NCBI RefSeq assembly: GCF_014652535.1
Contig: NZ_BMYZ01000005.1
Location: forward strand, 1-64,000
Source: Cellvibrio zantedeschiae
GTDB lineage: Bacteria > Pseudomonadota > Gammaproteobacteria > Pseudomonadales > Cellvibrionaceae
DNA length: 64,000 nt
Direction of reading: 5' to 3'
The notes under the pieces were generated by a model. It saw only the letters and a program-made list of their open reading frames with translations, was not told the DNA's origin and made no database searches. Positions 53,650 through 63,483 of this stretch are shown piece by piece (within the stretch, counting starts at the first letter, position 1; every line of letters starts with the position of its first letter). A program made the translations under genes and the position numbers.

Positions 53650-54555
53650 ATGAGTTTGTTGATTCGTTTTTCGTTGGCAACATTGTGTTTGTGTGCAGCA
53701 ATGCAAACGTCCGCGCGTGAAATTGCACTGACGTTTGACGATGCGCCCTTGGGGGACAGCGCACTCATGACGGGCGCGGAACGCACCAACAAGCTCATAA
53801 AATTTTTGCAGGATGCCAAGGTTCCCGATGCACTTTTTTTCGTCACAACCAACAATATTACCGAGCAAAACAAAAACCGCCTTCATCAATACACGCAAGC
53901 GGGTTTTCATCTCGCCAATCACAGCCACAGCCATTCGTCGGCAGCCAAATTGGGCGTGAATGATTATTTGAGTGATGCCTACAAAGCACATCTCATTCTC
54001 AAAGATTTTGATAATCGCCTGCCTTTTCATCGTTTTCCCTATTTGAATTACGGTGCGGATGCTAGCGCGGTTGAAAAGTTGCAAGCCGGTTTGGGCGAAT
54101 TGGGTTACAAGGATGGCTATGTGACCGTGGATAATTTTGATTGGGCGATCAGCGGAATTTTGGCCAAGGCTGCGGAAGAAAAGAAAACTATCGACTACAA
54201 AAAAGCCAGCGCGCTTTATGTAGACACTCTGGAGCAATCAATTGAGTTTTACGATGCTATCGCCCAAAAAACCTTAAAGCGCTCCCCACGACATGTACTT
54301 TTACTTCATGAAAATGATGCTGCCACACTTTTCTTACCTGATTTAATTGCGCGTTTGCGCAGCAAAGGTTGGAAAATTATTTCTCCGCAAGATGCGTACA
54401 AAGACCCCATCGCCAAACAAAAGGTTTTTCACAAACAGGGTAGGGTTGCAGGCATCGCAGCGAATAAAGGAGTTCCCGAAACTGATTTGCGCCATGAATC
54501 AGAAAATATGGAATATTTAGAAGCTTTGTTTAAAGCGCGGAAAGTGTTTGAGTAA
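53650..54555 (+). CDS. Exported polysaccharide deacetylase
   Basis: NodB-fold metal-dependent deacetylase, 301 residues, with a signal peptide (ends QTSARE). The first motif IALTFDDAPLGD gives the catalytic base and metal Asp; HLANHSHSHSS supplies the metal histidines. A long C-terminal extension (about 230-301). Substrate may be peptidoglycan or chitin fragments. Follows the VWA gene by 40 bp with AAGGA upstream. Confidence 0.88.
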   Translation: MSLLIRFSLATLCLCAAMQTSAREIALTFDDAPLGDSALMTGAERTNKLIKFLQDAKVPDALFFVTTNNITEQNKNRLHQYTQAGFHLANHSHSHSSAAKLGVNDYLSDAYKAHLILKDFDNRLPFHRFPYLNYGADASAVEKLQAGLGELGYKDGYVTVDNFDWAISGILAKAAEEKKTIDYKKASALYVDTLEQSIEFYDAIAQKTLKRSPRHVLLLHENDAATLFLPDLIARLRSKGWKIISPQDAYKDPIAKQKVFHKQGRVAGIAANKGVPETDLRHESENMEYLEALFKARKVFE

Positions 54556-54640
54556 TTTGTTGAAAACCGTATCGCTCACACTGAGTTAATCGAAGATTTA
54601 AATTTCGACAAATTCAGTGTGCGCGGAAATAGCAATTCTC

Positions 54641-55687
54641 TTAAGGCTTTTTGTTCGTCAAATTATCTTTAAACCAAGCCACCAATTCATCCTGCATTTC
54701 TTTGCGATGATTTCCAATCGAATGGTTATCGCCTTCATAAATAACAAGCTTGTGCGGATGCTTAAGCTCGGTAAGTTTTTTATCCATTGCTTTTGCGTTG
54801 GCTACATCAACCCGCTCGTCGTTACCACCGTGCAACAACAAAATGTGTGTGGATTTGGGAATTTTATCTGCCCATAAAAGCGCCGAGCGCTCTGCTAAAG
54901 CCTGTTCTTTTTGGATGGCATAGTTAGGAATTCGGTCTTTGTAGACATTTTCCATTTCTGCCCGAAATTTTAATTCCGCCGCGAGATCAACCACTCCACC
55001 AGCCACGGCTATGGCCGAAATTTTAGGTGATTGTTTGGCCGCCATATAGGTCATCATGCTGCCACGGCTAAAACCATACATGCCGATTTTCTTGCTATCT
55101 ACCTGCGGGAATGCACCTGCCAACTCCACCAGTTTGAGTACATCGCTCAGGTCTTTACCGCCAAACTCATCCTCACCTGAATTGGGAATGCCTTTGATAA
55201 ACCCACGGTATTGGCTGCCAATCACTACAAACCCCTGCTCAGCCATGGGGAAGAAATTCATCATAATGTAGCCAAATACCGAAGCGCCGAAATCGCCATT
55301 GCCGCCACGGTTAAAAATCAGCAGGGGTAGTTTGGGTTGTTTAGCAGAGGCCTTGTCCTGTGTTGCGACAGGTTTGGGTGCAACATAAAAGCCGCGAACC
55401 AAAATGCCATCCACCAAATAATCAAAGTTTTCACATACTACGGCGCTTTGATAATGCTCAAACATCTTGCGCAAACCCTCTTCCACCTGTTTGTTTTCAG
55501 GTTTAGCCATGCGCTCGGCGGCGCCGGGTTTATGTTGGGCGAGGAACGCTCGCCAGCTATCAAAGCTTGCAAAAGGCCCGCTAAAGCAGGAGTTCACATT
55601 GAGGAAGTTTTTATCGGTGAGTTCGATCGCAGAGGCAGGCAGGGCGAAGCAATAGCAAGCAAGGCAAAATGTCAGTAGTTTTTTCAT
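54641..55687 (-). CDS. Exported alpha/beta hydrolase, S9-peptidase-like
   Basis: Protein of 348 residues with a signal peptide (ends LPASAIE). The alpha/beta hydrolase triad is visible: Ser in GFSRGSMM (about 207), Asp in LLHGGNDERVDV, and His in EGDNHSIGNH. The esterase/peptidase substrate is unknown. ATG 55687 chosen over 55744. Divergent from phoB. Confidence 0.85.
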   Translation of the reverse strand: MKKLLTFCLACYCFALPASAIELTDKNFLNVNSCFSGPFASFDSWRAFLAQHKPGAAERMAKPENKQVEEGLRKMFEHYQSAVVCENFDYLVDGILVRGFYVAPKPVATQDKASAKQPKLPLLIFNRGGNGDFGASVFGYIMMNFFPMAEQGFVVIGSQYRGFIKGIPNSGEDEFGGKDLSDVLKLVELAGAFPQVDSKKIGMYGFSRGSMMTYMAAKQSPKISAIAVAGGVVDLAAELKFRAEMENVYKDRIPNYAIQKEQALAERSALLWADKIPKSTHILLLHGGNDERVDVANAKAMDKKLTELKHPHKLVIYEGDNHSIGNHRKEMQDELVAWFKDNLTNKKP

Positions 55688-55889
55688 ATCCAGATGTTCC
55701 TTGTTATTTAAAGTCAGGTTTTGCCGATTCCAGTGGCTTTTCATTGTTATAACCGCATAGCCGAATTCATCTTAGCATCATTTTTAAACGAGACTTCATC
55801 AGCTCAAAAAAGGAACCTCGGCCGCTCAAGCCGGTATTTTCGGCAAATTTATGAAAGAAATGTGGCGCTTATCGACAAAATAAGTGCAA

Positions 55890-55907
55890 GTGTCACGAAT
55901 GTGTAAC
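55890..55907 (+). promoter_or_regulatory. Candidate Pho box upstream of phoB
   Basis: GTGTCAC-GAAT-GTGTAAC, two seven-base direct repeats with a four-base spacer, as in PhoB-binding sites. TATTAAA about ten bases downstream can be the -10, so the box replaces the -35. Confidence 0.55.
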
Positions 55908-55974
55908 AAACTCTTTATTAAATAGACTGCAACAATAGTTTCACAAACCAGTGAGTCTTTCAGAGCAGAACCTT

Positions 55975-56673
55975 ATGTCAGGACGTAAAATTTTAATTGT
56001 CGATGATGAATCCGCTATTCGCGATATGTTGCGTGTAGCCTTGGAAATGGCTGAGTACGATTGTATTGAAGCCAGCAATGCGCAGGATGCCCATGCACTG
56101 ATTGTGGATGAAAAGCCTGATTTGATTTTGCTCGACTGGATGATGCCCGGCACCAGCGGTATTGAACTGGCGCGCCGTTTAAAGCGCGATGAAGTGACTG
56201 CTGACATCCCGATTATCATGCTCACCGCGAAGGGTGAAGAAGACAACAAAATCCAGGGCTTGGAAGTCGGTGCCGATGATTACATCACCAAGCCGTTCTC
56301 TCCCCGTGAATTGGTTGCGCGCTTAAAAGCCGTATTGCGCCGCGCTGACCCTAAAATTTCTGGCCAACCGATTATCGTGCAAGGTCTGTGTTTAGATCCT
56401 TCCAGCCACCGCGTTACCATCCATGACCAATCACTGGATATGGGCCCGACTGAATATCGCCTGTTGGAATTTTTCCTCACTCACCAAGAGCGCGCTTATA
56501 CCCGTGGCCAGTTGCTGGATCACGTTTGGGGAGGCAATGTCTATGTGGAAGAGCGTACCGTAGACGTACATATCCGTCGCTTGCGCAAAGCCCTGAGTAT
56601 TGATGGCCACGAAGATCTGGTGCAGACCGTGCGCGGCACCGGCTACAGGTTCTCGACTAAAATAGAAGCTTAA
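55975..56673 (+). CDS. phoB: Phosphate response regulator PhoB
   Basis: OmpR-type activator of phosphate-starvation genes, 232 residues. Receiver with DD at residues 9-11, phosphorylated Asp in ILLDWMMPG (near 54), Lys in YITKPFSPREL; C-terminal winged helix from about 130 (TEYRLLEFFLTH, RTVDVHIRRLRKAL). ATG 55975 fits the family start. Confidence 0.95.
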   Translation: MSGRKILIVDDESAIRDMLRVALEMAEYDCIEASNAQDAHALIVDEKPDLILLDWMMPGTSGIELARRLKRDEVTADIPIIMLTAKGEEDNKIQGLEVGADDYITKPFSPRELVARLKAVLRRADPKISGQPIIVQGLCLDPSSHRVTIHDQSLDMGPTEYRLLEFFLTHQERAYTRGQLLDHVWGGNVYVEERTVDVHIRRLRKALSIDGHEDLVQTVRGTGYRFSTKIEA

Positions 56674-56693
56674 GCATAATATGCGACTTCACT

Positions 56694-56716
56694 AAAGCAG
56701 CCCTGGCTGCTTTTTG
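56694..56716 (+). terminator. Terminator-like hairpin between phoB and phoR
   Basis: AAAGCAGC-CCTG-GCTGCTTT then TTG. It lies in the 67-bp gap and may lower phoR relative to phoB. Confidence 0.65.
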
Positions 56717-56740
56717 CTCCACACTCGCGAGGCCAACCTT

Positions 56741-58018
56741 TTGTTTTTGACCGGTTTTAAAATTGAGCTGCGCCGCCTGCTCATTATTTTTGTAATTTGC
56801 GTTGGCTACGGCGTTCTGTTTGGCTTGCAGTGGTGGCTGTTGTTTACCGGCCTGTGCCTCTATCTCGCCTGGCTCTTTTACCAAATGTATCGCCTCAACA
56901 AATGGTTGATCAAAGGTACTGATGCGCCCCCGGAGTCGAGCGGTTTGTGGGGTGAAATCTTCGACAACATGTACAACCTGCAACGCCAGCAACAAATCGA
57001 GAAAGAAAATCTGCAAGCTGTTATTAAACGCATTCAGGAAATTACGTCTGCCTTAAAAGACGGCATCATCATTTTGGATTGGCGCGGCCATCTGGATTTT
57101 TGGAATCCTGCTGCGCAACGCATGATTGGTTTCCGCACTAAAGACCAGGGCTTATCGGTCATCAATTTTATTCGCGATCCTAAATTCGTTCACTACTTTG
57201 AAACGGGCGATTACGCGGAGCCTTTGGATTTACCTTCGCCACGCCACCCCAATAAGCAATTGCAAATCCAGATTACGCGCTTCGGGCAACAAGAGCGTTT
57301 GATTGTGATTCGCGATATCACGCAAGTGCACAACCTTGAGCAAATGCGTCAGGATTTCGTGGCCAATGTTTCGCACGAATTGCGTACACCGCTTACGGTA
57401 ATCAATGGTTACATTGAAACCATTTCTGATAACAACAGCATGCCCGCGTGGGATAAACCTTTGCAGCAAATTTTGCAGCAAGGCAAACGCATGTCGCTAT
57501 TGATTAACGACTTGCTCGTTTTATCAAAATTGGAAACCACCGAGGCAGGGCACAATCAAAAAGAATTGGAGATGGAACCGCTGTTAATTTCCATCAAAAA
57601 CGAAGCAGAAGCTTTGGGCAATGAAAAGCAACAAACCATTCGTTTGCAATGTGACCAGGCGATTAGCATTCACGCCAACGAAAAAGAAATTCACAGCGCC
57701 TTCTCTAACCTTGCGATCAATGCCGTGAAATACACACCAGAAAATGGTGTGATTGATTTGCGTGCATGGAAAGACAATTTACATATCTATTTTTCGGTTA
57801 CCGATAATGGCCCCGGCATCGATAGTAAACATTTACCACGTTTAACCGAACGCTTTTACCGCGTAGACGCCAGTCGTAACAGTGCCACCGGCGGCACAGG
57901 CTTGGGCTTGGCCATTGTTAAACACGTCCTCCTGCGTCATGACGGCGAATTAAAAATCACCAGCGAACTGGGCAAAGGCAGTACTTTTACCTGCGTGTTG
58001 CCTTTGCATCACCATTAA
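56741..58018 (+). CDS. phoR: Phosphate sensor kinase PhoR
   Basis: Inner-membrane histidine kinase of 425 residues. Two close helices at the start (about 12-48), a PAS domain (about 95-190), His box FVANVSHELRTPLTVINGY and ATP-binding boxes N (NLAINAVKYTPENG), G1 (DNGPGID) and G2 (GGTGLGLAIVKH). TTG 56741 is favoured because GAGG lies eight bases upstream; TTG 56714 would fall in a terminator-like hairpin. Confidence 0.92.
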   Translation: MFLTGFKIELRRLLIIFVICVGYGVLFGLQWWLLFTGLCLYLAWLFYQMYRLNKWLIKGTDAPPESSGLWGEIFDNMYNLQRQQQIEKENLQAVIKRIQEITSALKDGIIILDWRGHLDFWNPAAQRMIGFRTKDQGLSVINFIRDPKFVHYFETGDYAEPLDLPSPRHPNKQLQIQITRFGQQERLIVIRDITQVHNLEQMRQDFVANVSHELRTPLTVINGYIETISDNNSMPAWDKPLQQILQQGKRMSLLINDLLVLSKLETTEAGHNQKELEMEPLLISIKNEAEALGNEKQQTIRLQCDQAISIHANEKEIHSAFSNLAINAVKYTPENGVIDLRAWKDNLHIYFSVTDNGPGIDSKHLPRLTERFYRVDASRNSATGGTGLGLAIVKHVLLRHDGELKITSELGKGSTFTCVLPLHHH

Positions 58019-58054
58019 CACAGACTAGACTCCTTAAAATCCCGGCAGTCAAAC

Positions 58055-58111
58055 ATTTTCGTTAGCGCGCATAGTGCAACCTAAATTGCATTTAAAACGT
58101 CTAACGAAAAT
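58055..58111. repeat. Inverted repeat upstream of the GH18 gene
   Basis: ATTTTCGTTAG (58055-58065) and CTAACGAAAAT (58101-58111) enclose a TGCAA-CCTAAA-TTGCA hairpin. Could stop phoR transcription or bind a protein. Confidence 0.5.
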
Positions 58112-58183
58112 CTATTTGATGACTAGCGATATTTTCTAGCCAATATCCAACTGGGAATACAACGAACACAAGGAGTTTTGATT

Positions 58184-59224
58184 GTGAAATTTATTCTATT
58201 AATCCTTACCCTAAGCGCAGGTCTGCTACTTACCGCCTGCACCGACGCCAAACAAACCCGTTGCATGCCTGTAGTGGTTGCCTATCCAACCTGGTCAGCC
58301 AATCAATTGCCACTTGAATCAATTCCCTGGCATAAATTTACCCACATCACATTGACCTTTGCACTACCCAATGCATATGGCAGTTTGCAAACAACTGATG
58401 TGGATAAAATTATTGGTCCGATTGTTAAAGCAGCACATGAAAAAAACAAAAAAGTATTTATATCCATTGGCGGAGCGGTTGGATATGGCGATGCATTCCA
58501 AAAAATTGCTGCCGATAAAGAGCGCCTAAAATTATTTACACAAAATGTAAAAGCTTATGTAGCTGCAAATCACATCGACGGTGTTGATATAGATTGGGAA
58601 TATTGGACAAAACAAGCCGCGCACAAACAAGGTGGCAATGATCCAGTTGAAAGCCGTTTGCTCGTAGAATTACTTGCAGCCTTACGCGCAGAGCTTCCCA
58701 AAGATATCACACTGACGACAGATATTTTTGCGGGCTATTGGTATGGCGAACAATACTTACCCGAAATTCAAGAGCATGTCGATTATCTTGCATTAATGGC
58801 TTACGATTTTACCGGCGCATGGGAATCATCACCCGTAAAACACCACGCCGATTATTCCACGTTTAAAAATAGTATTGATTTTTTTGTAGACAGAGGATTT
58901 AAAAAAGAAAAGTTGCTCGTCGGTTTCCCGGCCTACGGTATTGAGTTTATCGGCGGAAAAAATACGCAGATTAATAAAGACTATGCGCACAAACAAATAG
59001 TCGAAAAAATCAAACAACAGCAGGGCAATATTAATTCTGGAAAAATTGGCAATCTATATTTCGAAACGCCGGAACTTGTTAAGAAAAAAGCCCAATATAT
59101 CCTCAACCAACAGCTGGCGGGAACATTCCTGTTTGAATTAACGCAAGATACGCTGGATAATGACACCAGCTTGCTCAGCGCCAGTAATCAAGTAATCTCA
59201 CCCAATTTTTGCGCAACGCAATAG
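58184..59224 (+). CDS. GH18 chitinase-like lipoprotein
   Basis: Lipoprotein of 346 residues (lipobox LLTAC). GH18 barrel with the catalytic DxxDxDxE motif in DGVDIDWEYW (near 140) and SIGG ahead of it; YDFTGAWE and GFPAYG are further family motifs. It may hydrolyse chitin or related GlcNAc polymers at the cell surface. GTG 58184 has AGGAG eight bases upstream. Confidence 0.9.
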   Translation: MKFILLILTLSAGLLLTACTDAKQTRCMPVVVAYPTWSANQLPLESIPWHKFTHITLTFALPNAYGSLQTTDVDKIIGPIVKAAHEKNKKVFISIGGAVGYGDAFQKIAADKERLKLFTQNVKAYVAANHIDGVDIDWEYWTKQAAHKQGGNDPVESRLLVELLAALRAELPKDITLTTDIFAGYWYGEQYLPEIQEHVDYLALMAYDFTGAWESSPVKHHADYSTFKNSIDFFVDRGFKKEKLLVGFPAYGIEFIGGKNTQINKDYAHKQIVEKIKQQQGNINSGKIGNLYFETPELVKKKAQYILNQQLAGTFLFELTQDTLDNDTSLLSASNQVISPNFCATQ

Positions 59225-59257
59225 CTTTGGCAAACTCAGTAATTTCGGTACCTTTTC

Positions 59258-59674
59258 ATGACCAGTACACCGCTCTACGGATTTTCTGACAACTCCTTTA
59301 AAGCCGCCGGTGAGGAAGCGGGAATCCGTAAATTGGTAGATGATTTTTATCACTTTATGGATGAGTTACCAGAAGCAGCCGTGATTCGTGCCATGCATAA
59401 ACAAGACCTCACTGAATCGCGCGATAAGCTCACTTTATTTTTATGCGGTTGGATGGGTGGCCCCAAGCTTTATCACGACAAATACGGCGGCATCAATATT
59501 CCGCGTGATCATTCACACCTTGTTGTCACCGAGGCCGAGCGCGATGCCTGGCTGTTATGCATGCAACGCGCAATTGGACAGCAAAACTACACACCGGAAT
59601 TTGGTGACTATTTATTGACACAATTGCGCATTCCCGCCGAGCGCATCTTTAGTGTCGCCAAAAAACCGCAATAA
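59258..59674 (+). CDS. Group II truncated haemoglobin
   Basis: Globin of 138 residues for oxygen or NO chemistry. The pattern LFLCGWMGGPKLYHDKYG, with proximal His in RDHSHLVVTEAERDAWL, matches TrHbII. Cytoplasmic; 34 bp after the GH18 gene. Confidence 0.92.
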   Translation: MTSTPLYGFSDNSFKAAGEEAGIRKLVDDFYHFMDELPEAAVIRAMHKQDLTESRDKLTLFLCGWMGGPKLYHDKYGGINIPRDHSHLVVTEAERDAWLLCMQRAIGQQNYTPEFGDYLLTQLRIPAERIFSVAKKPQ

Positions 59675-59810
59675 AAATTTTCCAGCCAGCGCATATCTAT
59701 TAATTCGTGCAAAACAAACTAGTTTTTTGCACATTGCGACAACTCATTACAGGTTAAAATAAAGCCTTACTGAGCTTTTCTACATATCTTCATGAGTCCA
59801 TCTCCTATTT

Positions 59811-60992
59811 ATGAATAAATCTCCCTGGCTCATGATTTTGCTGGCAGCTACGGTTGCTATCACGCCTCTTGCAGTGGATATGTATTTACCTGCCATGCCA
59901 GTTATTGCGCAGGATTTACAAACTCATATTGGTACTGTGCAGCAATCGCTCAGTATTTTTTTAGCCGCTTACGGCGGTGGAATGCTGTTGTTTGGCCCCT
60001 TGGCCGACAAATGGGGGCGCAGGCCTTTAGCTCTTTTCGGTATAGGCGGCTTTGCGCTTGCCAGTCTTTTTTTAACCTTTGCTAATAGTATTGAAAGTTT
60101 TTTAATCGGTCGTGCGCTGCAAGCATTTTGCGGTGCGGCAGCAACGGTCATTGTGCCGGGAATTATTCGTCATCTTTATCAAGAGCATACCGCCAAAGGT
60201 ATGTCCTACATGTCATTGATTATGATGCTCGCGCCTTTGTTGGCACCGAGTATTGGCAGTGGGATTTTATTTTTCAGTAAATGGCATGTGATTTTTCTGG
60301 TGATCTTTGCTTACGCAGCCATCCTGCTATTTTTTATTTGGAAATTTTTACCGGAACCACCGCGCTCGAGCACAGCGAATACGATTAGCTTTTTCTCAGG
60401 CTATAAAACGGTTTTTTCACGACGGGAAGTTCGCCCGTTAATTACCACTATCGTTTTTTCTTCTTTCAGTTTTTTTTGTTACCTCACGGCAATTCCGTTT
60501 GTATATATAAAATATTTTGGCGCTAGCGAACAACTTTTCGGTTTGCTATTTGCGGTGAATATTATTTTGTTGATGACATCCAACTTTATTAATAGCCGCT
60601 ATGTCACTCGCTATGGATCACCGCATATGGTGCGCATGGCGCTGCGAGCCGCTATAGTTTTTTCATTACTGCTATGCACAGTAAACGTCTTGCAACTTGG
60701 CTTGGTATTTACAGTGATAACACTGGCACCCTTAATGGGTTGCCTGACCATGATTAGCACCAATACCGATGCCATGATCTTGCTTAAATTCCCTGATCAT
60801 TCCGGCACCGCCAGTGCCGTTACCGGTACATTGCGCTACGGTTGCGGTGCCTTGGCCGGCCCTATGCTCGCACTTACCTTTACGGGCACCCCCATTCCGT
60901 TTACGTTACTAATGTTCTGCGGAGTTATTGGAATTGGCGCTTGCCAATATTGGATACTTAAATCGCAACGCAACCAAATGCTGGAAAAATGA
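59811..60992 (+). CDS. Bcr/CflA-type multidrug MFS transporter
   Basis: Protein of 393 residues with 12 helices. VDMYLPAMPVIAQDL, GPLADKWGRRPLALFG (motif A) and RALQAFCGAAATVIVPG (motif B) are those of the Bcr/CflA drug:H+ antiporter family. Substrate unknown. Confidence 0.9.
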   Translation: MNKSPWLMILLAATVAITPLAVDMYLPAMPVIAQDLQTHIGTVQQSLSIFLAAYGGGMLLFGPLADKWGRRPLALFGIGGFALASLFLTFANSIESFLIGRALQAFCGAAATVIVPGIIRHLYQEHTAKGMSYMSLIMMLAPLLAPSIGSGILFFSKWHVIFLVIFAYAAILLFFIWKFLPEPPRSSTANTISFFSGYKTVFSRREVRPLITTIVFSSFSFFCYLTAIPFVYIKYFGASEQLFGLLFAVNIILLMTSNFINSRYVTRYGSPHMVRMALRAAIVFSLLLCTVNVLQLGLVFTVITLAPLMGCLTMISTNTDAMILLKFPDHSGTASAVTGTLRYGCGALAGPMLALTFTGTPIPFTLLMFCGVIGIGACQYWILKSQRNQMLEK

Positions 60993-61090
60993 GGCAGGGT
61001 GCTTAAGCCTGAATAAAACCCGTGGATTCTTTTTGAGTAAGTGGCATTATGTCTAACACAGATATACACCGCTGAATCAAAAGGACTCCC

Positions 61091-61642
61091 ATGATAAAAA
61101 CATCCGGCACATACCATCTTTTAATTCTGGCGTTAGTAGTAAGCGTCAGCGCCTGCAGCACACAAGACAAAAAATCAAAAAAGGATTCGCCTGATGTGCC
61201 ACAACAAATTGGTGCCGCTGTAACAGCACCTTTAAATGATTTGAACCTGATTCAAACAGCTATTCCCGAAGTATTGCGCAGTGCGCAGAAAAATCCCTAC
61301 GCAGTACCCTCTAATAACAGTTGCGATAGTATCGGCAAAGAAATCAGTGCACTGAATGAAGTACTGGGTGCCGATTTGGATACACCTGTCATCAAAAAAA
61401 GTGAAGGCTTATTAGAGCGCAACCTGGTTTCCGAATCCGTTTCCAGCATTCGCAGAACCACCGAGTCAGTTGTGCCTTTCCGTAATTGGGTGCGCAAATT
61501 ATCTGGCGCAGAACGTAAATCCAACGCGGTAAAATCAGCGATCACCGCTGGCAGTATTCGCCGCGCATATTTAAAAGGTTATGGGCAAGCGAATAAATGC
61601 CCGGCGCCCGCAGCGCCCCAAGTGATTGCAGTACAACATTAA
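61091..61642 (+). CDS. Hypothetical lipoprotein
   Basis: Lipoprotein of 183 residues (lipobox SVSAC) with a basic stretch after the Cys (KKSKKDS). The rest is largely helical. Seen in relatives as a conserved hypothetical next to a DUF2132 gene, which follows by 11 bp. Confidence 0.72.
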   Translation: MIKTSGTYHLLILALVVSVSACSTQDKKSKKDSPDVPQQIGAAVTAPLNDLNLIQTAIPEVLRSAQKNPYAVPSNNSCDSIGKEISALNEVLGADLDTPVIKKSEGLLERNLVSESVSSIRRTTESVVPFRNWVRKLSGAERKSNAVKSAITAGSIRRAYLKGYGQANKCPAPAAPQVIAVQH

Positions 61643-61653
61643 TAAGAGCCACC

Positions 61654-61866
61654 ATGAACGAACAGAACAAAGATCCATTACACGGGCTTACACTGGAAAA
61701 AATTGTCACTCAGTTGGCTGAGCACTACGGCTGGGAGGAATTGGGAAACCGGATTAATATCCGCTGCTTCAAGTCTGACCCCAGCGTTAAATCCAGTTTG
61801 AAATTTTTGCGCAAAACACCTTGGGCAAGAACTAAGGTAGAACAACTTTATCTCAATACTTTTTAA
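61654..61866 (+). CDS. VF530/DUF2132 family protein
   Basis: Small protein of 70 residues: [40 protein letters not shown] and TPWARTKVE fit VF530, a fold with DNA-binding ability. Start ATG 61654; the frame upstream is a shadow of the preceding gene. Confidence 0.88.
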   Translation: MNEQNKDPLHGLTLEKIVTQLAEHYGWEELGNRINIRCFKSDPSVKSSLKFLRKTPWARTKVEQLYLNTF

Positions 61867-62007
61867 CATTTAAATGGCCACATTCTTTTAACCCTCATTG
61901 CGGTGATAGTGAAAGCGCCCAAATATATACTGACGAATTGTGGTCATTGTGCTGAAATGAAAAAGCACAGCGTTGTTAACATTACTAAGGACATGGTTTA
62001 TATAAAA

Positions 62008-62970
62008 ATGCTTCCGACTTTAAACGAAATTGAACAAGCCGCTGAAATTGTTTACTCGGCAATGCCACCCACACCGCAATATTGCTGGCCATTGCTGAGC
62101 GAAAAACTTGGCGCAGAGGTTTGGGTAAAACACGAAAACCATACGCCTACTGGTGCATTTAAAATTCGCGGCGGCTTGGTGTATTTTGCTGCCTTAAGCG
62201 CAGAGCAAAAAAATATAACCGGTGTTATTTCCGCCACACGTGGCAATCATGGTCAATCTGTTGGCCTTGCTGCAAAGCGCTATGGCATTCCGGCCACAAT
62301 TGTTGTTCCCCACGGCAACAGCAAAGAAAAAAATGCTGCCATGCGGGCGCTCGGCGTCAATCTTATTGAATTCGGTAACGACTTTCAGGAATCAAAAGAA
62401 TATGCCGAAAAACTGGCGCAAGAAAATTCCTTGCATATGGTGCAGTCCTTTCATCGTCTTTTAGTGGCGGGGGTTGCGACTTATTGTTTGGAGTTATTCC
62501 GCGCCGTTGCAAATATTGATATTGTTTATGTTCCTATCGGCCTTGGATCAGGCGTTGCTGCTATGCTGGCAGCTCGCAATGCGCTCGGGTTAAAAACAGA
62601 AGTTGTAGGTGTAGTTTCCGCACATGCACGCGCCTACGCTGAATCTTTTATCCAAAAGCAATTTGTAGAATCACCTGTAACTACGCGCATTGCCGATGGT
62701 ATGGCCTGTCGCACACCCAACCCGGACGCGCTGGATATTATTTGCAATCAAGTTGACCGCATTGTCGAAGTGACCGATGCTGAAATTGCTACAGCCATCC
62801 AAACCATTTTCGAATGCACACACAATATTAGCGAAGGTGCGGGCGCCGCAGCTATGGCAGCTGCATTACAGGAAAAGCAGCGCAATCTTGGCCGTAAGAT
62901 TGCTGTGGTGCTTACCGGTGGAAATATTGATCGCGACCTTTTTATAGATGCACTTAACAATAAAACCTAA
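62008..62970 (+). CDS. Threonine dehydratase-like PLP enzyme
   Basis: Fold type II PLP enzyme of about 320 residues that deaminates threonine or serine. PLP Lys in HTPTGAFKIRGG (near 58), GNHGQSVG, GLGSGVAAM (phosphate loop) and TGGNIDRDLF. No C-terminal ACT domain, so it is like the catabolic, unregulated form. ATG 62008 (or 61993) is taken as the start; homologues begin with such residues. Confidence 0.85.
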   Translation: MLPTLNEIEQAAEIVYSAMPPTPQYCWPLLSEKLGAEVWVKHENHTPTGAFKIRGGLVYFAALSAEQKNITGVISATRGNHGQSVGLAAKRYGIPATIVVPHGNSKEKNAAMRALGVNLIEFGNDFQESKEYAEKLAQENSLHMVQSFHRLLVAGVATYCLELFRAVANIDIVYVPIGLGSGVAAMLAARNALGLKTEVVGVVSAHARAYAESFIQKQFVESPVTTRIADGMACRTPNPDALDIICNQVDRIVEVTDAEIATAIQTIFECTHNISEGAGAAAMAAALQEKQRNLGRKIAVVLTGGNIDRDLFIDALNNKT

Positions 62971-63007
62971 AGTTTAACTCGCAACAACAAAAAAAGAGGG
63001 GGAAACG

Positions 63008-63427
63008 ATGAAAGACCTGACATCAAAAATAATTGCACTTTTACTATCTATCGCGTTTAGCTTCGCTCATGCCGAAGTTTACTCCTGGGTAGATAAAGAG
63101 GGTAAAAAACATTTCGGACAGGAGGTCCCTAAAGAATACGCCAACCAAAGCAAAGTGCTTGACGTGAAAGAAGTAAACAGTATGGATGCGACTAAGGTCA
63201 CTCCCGCCGCCCCACAAAGAAAAACTTATACACAGCAACCCGCAAACCCATTACCCACGCAACAAGATGATTACACCCCAAACTTGACTAAGTGCGAACA
63301 GCAAAAACTGGCGTATGAAAACAGCGTGAAATGTTATGCACGTTGTAGAAATTCAGATGCCCGCGCAGCCGGTGTCAATAATGTTGCAGCCTGCAATTGT
63401 GTAGATGCAAAAAAGCCCAACTGTTAG
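63008..63427 (+). CDS. Exported DUF4124 protein
   Basis: Protein of 139 residues with a signal peptide (ends FAHAE). DUF4124 at once follows (VYSWVDKEGKKHFGQEVP), then a Pro/Gln-rich linker and a Cys-containing end (CYARCRNSD, ACNCVD, NC). Function unknown. GGGGGA upstream. Confidence 0.83.
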   Translation: MKDLTSKIIALLLSIAFSFAHAEVYSWVDKEGKKHFGQEVPKEYANQSKVLDVKEVNSMDATKVTPAAPQRKTYTQQPANPLPTQQDDYTPNLTKCEQQKLAYENSVKCYARCRNSDARAAGVNNVAACNCVDAKKPNC

Positions 63428-63436
63428 TTGGGCTAA
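63412..63436 (-). terminator. Terminator of cheX overlapping the DUF4124 stop
   Basis: AGCCCAAC and GTTGGGCT arms; on the minus strand it is followed by TTTTTT. Confidence 0.7.
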
Positions 63437-63483
63437 AACTGCAAGACAATTTAAGCGAATAAAACTAATTTCAGCGCGAAAAA

